From the NCBI RefSeq assembly GCF_000091045.1, contig NC_006685.1, forward strand, positions 981,201 through 1,023,700: a DNA stretch of 42,500 bases, read 5' to 3'. Every line of letters starts with the position of its first letter. Positions within the stretch are counted from its first letter, which is position 1. Source of the DNA: Cryptococcus deneoformans JEC21. Its lineage: Eukaryota; Basidiomycota; Tremellomycetes; Tremellales; Cryptococcaceae. The position numbers were made by a program, and so were the translations under genes. Of this stretch, positions 33,389 to 42,500 are shown piece after piece. The notes below the pieces were generated by a model. That model had not been told where the DNA came from. It saw only the letters and a program-made list of their open reading frames with translations, and did no database searches.

Positions 33389-34162
33389 GATGGAATGTTG
33401 ATTGTTGTTTGTTACTCTGGCAAGACGGGAGTAGAGAAGGACAGAGATTACGGAAATCAGAACAAATAATATCTAGGTATTTGTGAAATAAATGTCTTGT
33501 ACAACGAAATGCGTGGTGGCAATGTGGTCATCGGTCATCGTTAAAACTCCAAAGACCAAAGAGCATTCATTTCGCGGGCCTATTTTGAACATCTGTGAAA
33601 GGTTGTGAAAATGCTACACGTTCATCCTTCGTGCCTAATGTTATATACTTAAAAATGTCGATTTCTTCGAGTGCTCAAAACGAACCTACGTATGTATATC
33701 GTCGACACGGAACATCTTATAAGCCGTAGAGATACTCAAACAATGGTACAAAGAATATCTGAACAAATGGAAAATTGAATCAAAGACGCTGCGAGATATC
33801 AACAGTCAGTCCCAGCATGTGTCTCGTCGATATTTTCAGTATATAATCCATCCACTGTCACCATTGAAGACCATCAAATACGATTCGACTATGCTACACC
33901 CTTCACTTTCTCGTACAAAATATTGTCACTCTCGAGGCTCGACATTGGAAATCGCCACACGCCTGGCAAGCAACCCTTCTCCTATCCCCATTTCTATATC
34001 TCCTACGTCTACTTCCCAGTCATCTTCGTGGTGACTTTCAGAGAGCTCTTCGAACTGTCCCGTAAAGTCATGACGACGCCCTGGATTCCGTTTATCGAAC
34101 CCTGGTCATTTAGTGTCAAGTGTCACTTGAAATGAGTCCGGATGATGCTCACTCGCGAGTTC
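33389..34162. other. intergenic region, SPF30 promoter and transporter 3' end
   Basis: About 775 bp between two minus-strand genes. Open frames here do not resemble known proteins, and no RNA gene was noticed. Confidence 0.45.
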
Positions 34163-37043
34163 CTATTCCTCGTTGACAGCAGTATACCCCACGCTCCTGC
34201 TTTGCTGTTTTGTGCTTCCAATCAGACCATTCACCGAGTCAGTTATACGTCCAAACAGTCCTCGGCTAGATGAAGCCTCCCTAGAGGGTATGGGTGACGG
34301 TTTTCGGGAGGTCGGCAAAGATGGGCCCAATGAAGAGCTGGCCGAGCGGCGTCGGTGTCGAGGATTGCTGACTAGAGAGGATATTTCTGATTCGGCTTCC
34401 TCAACTTCATCGAAGTCCGAATCAACCTCGTCTTCATCACTTTCATCCCCAAACAATTTGTCCATTTCTTCAAGCGGTACGCCTCGGGTTTCGGGATAGA
34501 CTAGTTCCATGTGCATGAGTGGTGGTTTACGAATCTCGGCTGACAACTCACGGAAGTACACGAGGATGAATGATAATGCACAAAAGAATGCGTGCATCGG
34601 ATATAATCGCCATCCGATAAGTTCTTGAAAGAGCGGTGTTGAAACCCCTACCCACCAATTCTGCAGATACAACAGTCGTTAGCAAAAAGCAGGATTAAAG
34701 CGCTCCAGACCCACTGAGATCCAGTTCTGATAACTCAAATTAGCCCATCGTTGTGCATTCGGGATAAAATTGGACGTACTGTAGCAGTAGATAAGGATAC
34801 TCCCTTTGCTCGGAATGACAACGGCATGATTTCCGGAGGATAAAGCCTGGGATCAATTAATTAATTAACTTCATTTCCGACCGGTCATATGTCAATGACA
34901 CATACCATGGGACAGGTCCCCAGCTCATGCCAAATGCGGAATTATAAATCACTACGCAAATGACCACTATCGACAAATACCATCAGCTTCATCCGACATG
35001 GCAGAACAAAAGACGAGCCAGCATTGGGTGTTATTGCTTGATCAATATATATCCACCATCCTGTAGCCGTCAGTGCAATCGCCATGGCCACTGCTCCCGA
35101 GAGCAAAATGGGCCTTCGACCCGCTCGATCCATGAGATACCATCTAGTAATAATTTGAGAATGTGCACAATTTCGGATGGACCTGAACTTACGGCGGAAG
35201 TGAGCTTGCCACATAAAATAAGGCATTGATACCTGTCATAAGGATAGCGTCACGCCCAATCCACCCCGCCTCTTCATCACCATTAGTAACACGGCAGTAT
35301 TAGGTCTTCAGCGAGACTAACGTTCAAAGACAAGAGCTGTAATCCACATCAGCTGTCAAGAATGATCGGCAGAATGAGATGGGACGCACGTGCATAATAT
35401 GAGATGACTGGCCAAATGGTTAGTAATTGTTTGCAGCGCTCTTCTAAGCTCACCATTGATGCCATTCTGCCAATAATCATTAGTACAGACCGCTTTATTT
35501 TCATGTTTCTTTGACTTTTGCAAAGATTGACTCACCAGTTGAGCAAACAATTGACTGCTCATTGCAATCAGAACTCGTCCTTTGTATCTCCTCCATAAAG
35601 CCCTATAGCTTCTATCTCCGACAGCTCTCTAGTAAAAAAAAACAAAACAGAGTAAGCAAGTGTATGGGGATAACGTTAAGAGGATTGTCTCACGTCGGCT
35701 AGAACAGCATCTCGAATTTCTTTGTACTCGGCTTGCACTGAAATATCGTCCAGCGCTTTCCCTTGAAAATCAGCGATGACTGCTAAACCTTCCACCTCTT
35801 GGTCTGTATCGACAAGATACCTTTGAACAGCTCTTAGTTCTGCACCTACATATGATGCACATATAGAAGGCTTACCGGGGAGACTCTGGTGTGACGAAGC
35901 TGCCGATAAAGAGAACAGAGCCGCCTATACATTGAACAGAAAGCGGGAGGCGCCAAGACCAGTCAGACTGGAAGAATGAACAGGCATAGTCGATCCACTA
36001 TGAACGTTGAGTGAGAATGGTGCTTGACATAGGCAGGTGACACATCGTACAACAGAGGAGGCATAGCCAATGATATTACCTGTGAATTCGACAGAGCCCA
36101 AAAGGCCTCGCTATCATCGTGTTTTATTAGAAAAATCTTCTGGAAATATTGAAGAGTTTCTTACATGGTCTGCAGGAGATATTTCGGACTGCGCGAGGGT
36201 GACACACATTGGCTTATGCTCCGCGCCTTTACTATTGTAAACCACATACCTGATAGATTGGCACGACCATACTCAGCATCCCTACCCCAAAGCCGCTGAC
36301 AATTCTTCCAAGTACCATGGAATTATATCCAACGCAAAAAGTCTGTATAGCACCTCCAATGGTGAAGACTATTGCACCTGTGCGAAGGGTCATACGCCTT
36401 CCATAATTATCTGCAATATGAGCGGCAGCCAGAGAAGTAACTGCGTGATTGCCGTGAGTTCTTGAAAGAATGACATGACATGGAATAATCTTACTGAAGG
36501 CACCAATCTCCAAAACGGCCACCATACTATCGAATGTTCAGACATTGCTACTGGCACTGAATGACTAACTTACTTGCCAATCTGCGTTGACGTTGGTTGG
36601 TTGACTAAAAACGTCAGCTTAGTTTGCTTGATTAGGGCTTTACTCACAATAAGCTCTGTAGACACGTGCCATAAATGTTAATGAAAGATACTCAGTATTT
36701 ACTTCATACCTACTTAAAGTATGGGCCGGTAATAATTCCTTACATAGAAAGTCAACTAGCTATCGAGATATGTGATGGTGATACCAACTTACCGGACATT
36801 ACTCTTTCACAGTTTGAAGGCCATGATCAGCGAAGCTTAAGGATAAGCGCTTGAAGTGAACTTACCCCTGGTCATATCTTAACCGGTTATCATATCAGCA
36901 CAACACCATCCGGATTCACAAAACACCTACCCAAATAACCAGACTCCTATGCTAAGAAACACTGAAACACTGTACAGTAGGTTATGTCCGACCAGCTTAC
37001 GCTGAGTCTTGTGACCGACTACCGGAATAGAGGGATCGGGCAT
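34163..37043 (-). CDS. MFS sugar transporter (hexose-transporter family)
   Basis: A 12-span plasma-membrane sugar/H+ symporter or facilitator. 23 exons from 37043 to 34163 give 561 residues. Signatures: FGYDQGVMSGIITGPYFKAYFNQPT after the first span; DNYGRRMTL between spans 2 and 3; GRIVSGFGVGMLSMVVPIYQSEISPADHRGLLG; PESPRYLV after span 6; QLNGINVISYYAPLVFEQAGW in span 7; LVDR-like YLMDRAGRRPILLSGA; VPWLYPPEIMPLSFRAKG; YPETRGVPLEEMDKLF at the end. A long acidic, Ser-rich cytosolic tail of about 95 residues follows. Substrate cannot be read from sequence. The region encoding GYDQGVMSG...STQIG is split into exons of 12, 11, 25, 8 and 31 nt. One intron (34967-35018) has a poor GC donor; see findings. 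Confidence 0.9.
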
Positions 37044-38112
37044 GGTTGTGCTCTTCTCAGACGTGTCGAACACGCAGTGTGCTGTCCCTTTGTACTAATC
37101 TGAGCAGCGCTTGACTTGGGACTGTTATAACTATGCGAGTGTGGCACGCATACACAATGGGGAGGAGGAGAAGGCGTCTTCTGGTGCAGTTGGTCTATTA
37201 CTGGTTATTTGAAGTGCGAAAGGACATGTAGACGGCGGACCATCGACAATTGTACAAGGAGTAGACCGACTATGCTATCAGACGACGCGAGGGAACGAGA
37301 GAATGAGGGATCGAGGGCCCACCAACCGGACCAGACGCCGCAGGGGCCCTCTTAGTAGGTGGTAGCCTATTTGGCCCCGGCCGGCAGGTCCGCCAAGATG
37401 GCGGCGAAAACCGCAAGTTTTCGTTGCGAACGCCGCCGTTGTGAACTTATCTATTCTTTAAATTAAAATTGTCATAAATAATTAAATTTAGTAACAGCAA
37501 AAATGCAGTTCATTTTGCTCGGCTTGGTCGTCGGTCCAGTAGAAGAAAAGCCAGTTCTAGTATATATATTTTCCATGTTGTTAAGCAACCTTTATATTCT
37601 ATACTGGGTGATAATGGAGTAAGTGGTTCATAAACAATGATTGACAATAGCGCGCTTATTAATGTTATTATGCTCAAATCTCCAGTTGCAGAAACGAAAT
37701 AATAATAAATTATAAAACTGTTACGGCCGACGACCTGGCTACTGAGAAGCAATGGACAATCAATAATCATCTATTGTATACATACAAGTACGGAGTTTTC
37801 CACGTCCTTGAACCGCCTAAAGACTGTCATCTGCATATACTCCGGGAACCCCGTCACGAAGTCCATTTGTTCGCGTTGAGATTAGGAGATCCGAGATACG
37901 AATCGGCATCGGTAACCTAGATCGGCATCTCAGGTTCATTCGTTGGTGTTCGCCCTCGCTTCTTGCTGCTTATTGGGCTATGTCGCTGTTCTGTCTTGTA
38001 GTGCCGGTTTACACTACTCAATCTCTCAAAAGTCCAACCCCTCAACCCCTCCAACCATTCCAGCATCTCATACATAATACTTGGTGTCTATCTGGTACTA
38101 AGTCGTTCAGTC
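37044..38112. other. divergent intergenic region (transporter / acyl-CoA ligase)
   Basis: About 1.07 kb between two divergent start codons. A G+C-rich part (about 37290-37440) with CCG/CGG motifs is followed by an AT-rich part (about 37450-37760). No gene recognised; it is probably a regulatory region for both neighbours. Confidence 0.5.
37390..37404. promoter_or_regulatory. inverted repeat CCGCCA-AGA-TGGCGG, candidate zinc-cluster operator
   Basis: A perfect 6-bp inverted repeat with a 3-bp spacer. It reads CCG-N9-CGG, the layout bound by many fungal Zn2Cys6 dimers. It lies about 350 bp upstream of the sugar-transporter ATG. A regulatory role is inferred only. Confidence 0.4.
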
Positions 38113-39962
38113 ATGACTTCTCTCAACTCCTTTCCTCTACTCGAGCGCATAATTGCTCGTGCTCAGTCCGCCCCTGCATCCGAGGCCATTGTGGATGTCC
38201 CCCATTCTCTCACCGTCACATATTCGGAACTATGTGGCGATATCCTCTCTCTCGGCTCTATCCTTACGTCTTTTCTCTCGGTGCCCGAAACTCGAGTCGT
38301 CGTTCTTTGCGACAAGGGCTACCTTGTTCCCCTCAGCATGTTGTCCATATGGACAGCAGGAGGACTGAGCGTCCCAGTTCTACCTTCTTTGCCTCTTCCA
38401 GAGCAAGCTTACATGGCGACTAATAGCGACGCTAGCCTTGTCATTTGTGATGCTAATAATAAACCCCGCGCGGATGAGCTCAAGGCAGATATGGAGAAAG
38501 AGGGCATAAAGACAACGGTACTTGAGATCAGTTTGAATGGGGTGAGAAAGGCAGCTTACGACAAAAGTGGTGTTGAAACCCTCAGCAAGATGTCAGAACT
38601 CCATAGCGAGAGAAGGGCCATGATGCTCTTTACTAGTGGTACTGTATGTGGAGTACTTTTTTTGGATTGTGTAGTTTATGTCAAATCTACTTTGGCTAAC
38701 AATAGCTTTTAGACCGGTCGACCTAAAGGCGTAGTCACACGACACTCGGCTCTCGGGGCCCAGGTATCTGCCGTTGTCCAGTTCTGGCGCTGGACCTCGA
38801 CCGATAACCTCCTTCACATCTTACCGCTCAACCATTTGCACGGCATTGTCGTTGCTCTTCTTCCCGCCCTCTGGGCCGGGGCGACCGTTGAGCTCTGGGA
38901 AAAGTTTGACGCTCGAGGCATTTGGATGAGATGGATTAATAATGAGGGTAAAACCCCTATAACTATGTTCTTTGGTGTTCCTACACTCTACTCTCGATTA
39001 ATCCAGTCTCATCCCATGCTGCCCAAGGAGCTTCAGCCGATTGCTTCGGAGGCTTCATCCAAGTTGCGTCTGCAAGTTTCAGGCTCTGCTCCCCTCCCTG
39101 AAAGCATTAAAAAAACGTGGGAAAAGGAGGGAGGTATTGGAGGCGGACAAGTATTGTTGGAGCGATACGGAATGACAGAAACAGGCATAATTGCTAGCAC
39201 CGGCTGGGAGAATGACAAGAGAGTGAAAGTGAGTAATGGATGTTCCCGTCATGCAAGTGTTAACTTACCAATGTGCATTGAAAGGGACATGTCGGTTACG
39301 CTCTTCCTGGAACCGGAATTCGACTATGGAATGAAGACTTGAATCAGTCCATCACTGCCTTCGACACTCAAGGTGAAATTCAAGTGCGTGGTCCATCCAT
39401 CACAACAGAGTACTGGCGCCTTCCTGAGGCCACAGCCAAAGAATTTGTGGACGGCTGGTTCAAAACTGGTGATATTGGTGTGTGGTCTTCAGATACTGCA
39501 GCTCAGAATCAATTGAAGGTGCTAGGGAGGAAGAGCACCGACATCATCAAAAGTGGCGGAGAGAAAATTAGTGCGGTGGAGATTGAAAGAGCCATCTTGG
39601 AACTCCCCGGTATGAAAGATTGCGCAGTCATGGGTGTTGAAGACGAGGAATGGGGTCAGATCGTAAGGATTGTCTGCGGCAATTTTGGGTTTTGTGCACT
39701 AATTCCACGGCAAGGTTTCGGTATGTTTGGTAACCTCCCGTCCGAGCGTGACAGTCAATGAGATTCGAAACGAGCTTCGAAGCGTCCTTGCGCCGTACAA
39801 GCTCCCAAAGTTGCTCAAGCTTTACGAGGGTGAAATCCCGCGAAATGTGAGTGCTTTACAGTGGGTCGATTGAAATCTAAGAAACGACCGCTGATTTTCA
39901 CGTTACAGAACATGGGAAAGGTAAATAAGAAGAAGCTTGTTTTGGAGGCCTTCCCTAAATGA
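38113..39962 (+). CDS. acyl-CoA synthetase, ACSF3 (malonyl-CoA ligase) type
   Basis: An AMP-forming ligase that activates a carboxylic acid (malonate or methylmalonate in ACSF3) to its CoA thioester. Five exons (38113-38643, 38713-39228, 39285-39662, 39715-39846, 39909-39962) give 536 residues. Landmarks: phosphate-binding loop MLFTSGTTGRPKGVV, HILPLNHLHGIVV, FFGVPTLYSRLI, adenylate motif ERYGMTETG, GWFKTGDIG, hinge LGRKSTDIIKSGGEKISAVEIE and the C-terminal catalytic lysine in PRNNMGKVNKKKL. All core motifs are intact. I see no clear mitochondrial presequence and no peroxisomal SKL end (it ends AFPK), so location is open. The malonate preference is suggested by overall similarity to ACSF3 and not by a single decisive residue. 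Confidence 0.87.
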
Positions 39963-40444
39963 ATTGTGAGATATATCAGGATATGCTTACAGTTTATGCA
40001 CCCTTATTATCTGGAAAGCCTAAATGGCGACTCTTCAGTATACTGCGTGAGATACCCAAGGAGGACAGTATTGTAGCTGCTGTAGACTTTCCTCTCCTTC
40101 TGCTCATCATAATCAATCGGTACTGAATAAATAATGACCCAACCACGATGAGCCGCCGCCTCTGCTTTGAAAGTACATTTTACCACTGCAATAAACACCA
40201 AACCTCTTTGCTGACAAGGTAGTACAATAATTTAAAGGTTCGACAAGCGGTGAGAAAAAAAAAAGATAATCAATTGACTGACACTTTATGATGGTCCGTA
40301 ATTGTAGCTAAAAATGTCACATAATAGAGGCAACCCACTTTTCCAACTAGATCGAATGCACCGCTTTCAACAACGTTCATCCAAGGTATATTAGCTCGGC
40401 CATACCTTACTCTGTATAATCGCTCAGTTACTACTTTGCCCTGC
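39963..40444. other. convergent intergenic region (acyl-CoA ligase / VPS35)
   Basis: About 480 bp between two stop codons. No gene recognised. Confidence 0.45.
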
Positions 40445-42500
40445 TTAGTGCGTAAGGCCCATCTTCAAGCAACCCCCCGCTACGTCCACGCTTTCCCAAT
40501 CAACCTTCTTCTTCTCTTCCCCCCCTTCTCGTTCATCTCCCTGATCAACAACGTCTGTTTGAGCCTGTCGCTGTCGGCCTCGAATGTATAATAATGTATT
40601 TCGGAAGTGCTTTCATCGTCCATCAGTTACAGTAATAGAACAGTTAGAAAGAGCGCTCACCTTGATGATCATATCCCCGCCACTGACACCTTCCACTAGT
40701 CCTCCACCGGCTGAGCTGGGATGCACGTCTCCGCCACTATTCACCGAATCGATATTCGAGGTGATAAGCTCCACCAGAGAATTGACGTATTTGGGCGTGA
40801 CAGCTTCCACTCCCTGCTCGAAATAATAGACATATCGATCAAGGGCATCAACGTACAGCTGTACAGAGGTGATTTCATCGATGCAAGATGAAGCGATACG
40901 GAGAGACTTTTGAAGACATTCGAGAACTCGCTTGCCGTCCCGGAACGGCGGCTGACAGACATTAGCGGTTTACAATCCAACACACCTAACATACCTTGTC
41001 ATTCTTCTCCCGTCCAGGAACATCTCCTTGCCACCACATGTGACTCGCATAAAGCACTGTTGTAGCCTGGTGGCTTTTCTTGAGAAGCCTGCTCCCATGC
41101 AATGCGGCCTTGGTTATCAAAGTATCGTAATTATCTGTTCCGAACACTCTACTTGTTTGCAAAGACGAGATAATACCGGTAATAGCTTGTAGCTGTGCTC
41201 GAGATTCAGATATGGACTCCTCATAAATGACAAATGCTTGGACAAAAAATTCGTAGGTAAGTTCCTCAAGGCGACAGTCGTCAGCGACTTGAGCAGCGAG
41301 AAGGAAGAGACGCAAGCATGTCTCCGGAGCTTCAACCTTGTGATACAAGATGGAAATGAGCTGGTGTATAAATTTGAACAAGGCCGATACCCTGGTTTCC
41401 CATTCGTCCTCGACGCTTTCCCTCGTCTTGAAGCGTCTAGCGAGTTGAATACTAGAGGCAATCAAGGGCGGGAAAGTGAACCGTATTCTCTCACCGCCTT
41501 CAGTGAAATGTCTCCTCGCTGTCTGCAGCAATTCAAATTGGACACCAAGATCATCGGCCCTAAAGAGATGCACCATCCTTGCGACCCATCCCTGCTCTTC
41601 CGCCATTTCTCTCCAGTCGATTGCCTGACCTCTTCTCTGCGGTGCGCCGCCGCCAATAGTATGATCTTTCTGGTCTTTGACAAGTACAGCGCAAAGACCA
41701 AGCACACCGGTGACATCGTCAGAGGTTTCAATGTGCGTATTGTTCTTAAGCACGGAGGAGACCACCGCTTGACCAATGGATAGACGGGTGGAATACGGCT
41801 GTACTGACAAAAGTGGAAGATATGAGGGGATGGCGAGTAAAGTGAGAATAGATACGTATGAGCTGATTGGTGCGAGAAGGAGTGCAAGGAGATTTGAGAC
41901 AGTTTGAGAAGAGTGCAGATCGGGGCTGAGTCCAATATTAGCTCTATCAGGTAGAAGATGAGCATGTGCACATACTTTTGAGAGTAATCGTGTACTTTTC
42001 CGTGAGTAAAAGACAAGACCTGATCGACATATTCAAGCCGATCAGGGTAACAACTCAAAGAAAGGTTTGTCAACGAGACACAGAGAGCGGTGATGTCCAT
42101 GATAGACAAGTCTGGTCGAGCCTACAGAACATCAGTTGCGTCTTCATAATCTTGGCAATACGTACCTTGATAAGTTCGACTACTTGTTGCCAGAAAACTT
42201 CGAAAAGCTTGACATCTTCAGGAATTCCTCTGAATTTCTTCGCGGTTTCTTCCTTCTCCATCTGTGCAGGAGTCGGGGCAGGTGATTCACCTAATTTCTC
42301 TCCTTCTACGGGACTCTTGGATGATTCCCCGCTTAAATTTTCAGTGACAGGAGTTGTAGAGGTTGTGTCAGTTGTAGCTCCCCACACATCTGCTTCAGCA
42401 GGCTTCGCCACCGGAGAAGGTGCATTCTTCTCGCCCTCCTCCACGTTCTTTCCCTTTCCTCTAGCGCCTTTGACTTTTTCTGCCAACCTTCTTGCAGCTT
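40445..42500 (-). CDS. VPS35: retromer subunit Vps35 (C-terminal part; gene runs off the right edge)
   Basis: The core alpha-solenoid of retromer, which retrieves cargo from endosomes to the Golgi. Visible exons: 42166 to the right edge, 41976-42121, 40995-41925, 40661-40951 and 40445-40570. Family landmarks: FWQQVVELIKARPDLSIMDITALCVSL; NPDLHSSQTVSNLLALLLAPISSY; LLSVQPYSTRLSIGQAVVSSVLKNNT; FVIYEESISESRAQLQAITGII; FRDGKRVLECLQKSLRIASSCIDEITSVQLYVDALDRYVYYFEQG. The part nearest the edge is a low-complexity, Pro/Glu/Ser/Thr-rich insert of about 90 residues (AEKVKGARGKGKN ... PAPTPAQMEKEE) between helices. For the last exon the acceptor at GACAG (ending 40571) is chosen, because it gives the conserved-looking end KKKVDWESVDVAGGCLKMGLTH; the AG eight bases upstream gives a basic end with an earlier stop. 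Confidence 0.92.

Noticed and set aside
34969..34999. 31-nt intron beginning GTCGGA in the sugar transporter
   Set aside because: It keeps the frame, but it is shorter than every other intron here and adds residues not expected in the family. I kept it only as an alternative to the weak GC donor.
40500..40578. Alternative last exon of VPS35 starting at the first AG (40578)
   Set aside because: Gives a basic, non-conserved tail. The next AG gives a tail with a plausible end (VDWESVDVAGGCLKMGLTH) in phase.
41238..41783. 181-residue plus-strand open frame inside VPS35
   Set aside because: Antisense to a highly conserved solenoid exon; no recognisable domains.
1..42500. tRNA, rRNA, CRISPR arrays, transposons, telomere repeats
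   Set aside because: I scanned for clover-leaf B-box patterns, spaced direct repeats, transposase-like proteins and terminal repeats and saw none. A covariance-model search could still find small RNAs.

Overview
The window looks like nuclear chromosomal DNA from a basidiomycete yeast of the Cryptococcus type. The genes are cut by many short introns (about 45-75 nt) with GTRNGT-like donors, CTNAC/CTNAT branch points and (C/T/A)AG acceptors. Both strands are used densely, and the encoded proteins are ordinary eukaryotic housekeeping proteins. Genus is an inference; species cannot be fixed by eye. I rebuilt the spliced genes by hand: each listed model keeps one open frame through all its exons and restores recognisable family motifs.

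Layout. 1-359: 3' end of an unidentified membrane protein (+). 1455-1979: small stress-response A/B-barrel protein (+). 2952-4685: inositol monophosphatase (-). 6701-12457: tricalbin / extended-synaptotagmin homologue (+). 12725-13661: probable Mediator subunit 8 (-). 14217-16664: TFIIH subunit Tfb1/p62 (-). 17435-20147: PUF RNA-binding protein (-). 20595-22446: Swd1/RbBP5 of the COMPASS complex (+). 22535-24504: DnaJ protein with DnaJ-X-like C-terminus (-). 24950-26195: EVE-domain protein (-). 26467-28983: DEAD-box helicase Dbp6/DDX51 type (+). 29192-30090: Vps51 of the GARP tether (-). 30349-31469: eIF4E (+). 32434-33388: SPF30/SMNDC1-like Tudor splicing factor (-). 34163-37043: MFS sugar transporter (-). 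38113-39962: ACSF3-like acyl-CoA/malonyl-CoA ligase (+). 40445-42500: Vps35 of retromer (-), cut by the right edge.

There is no operon-like logic; neighbours serve separate processes (transcription: Med8, Tfb1, Swd1; translation and RNA: eIF4E, Dbp6, PUF, SPF30; trafficking: Vps51, Vps35, tricalbin; metabolism: inositol phosphatase, sugar transporter, acyl-CoA ligase). Several pairs are divergent with short shared promoters, and two of these promoters (PUF/SWD1 and VPS51/eIF4E) each carry a perfect palindrome centred on TCACGTGA.

I see no mobile element, CRISPR array, tRNA/rRNA gene or new multi-gene system. The unusual signal is in splicing. At least twenty exons are 25 nt or shorter, including a 4-nt exon that encodes part of the catalytic metal-binding motif of the inositol monophosphatase, a 6-nt exon in SPF30 and runs of 8-12-nt exons in the sugar transporter. 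There are also two well-supported GC-AG introns and a third, weak one that may mark a damaged or regulated splice site.
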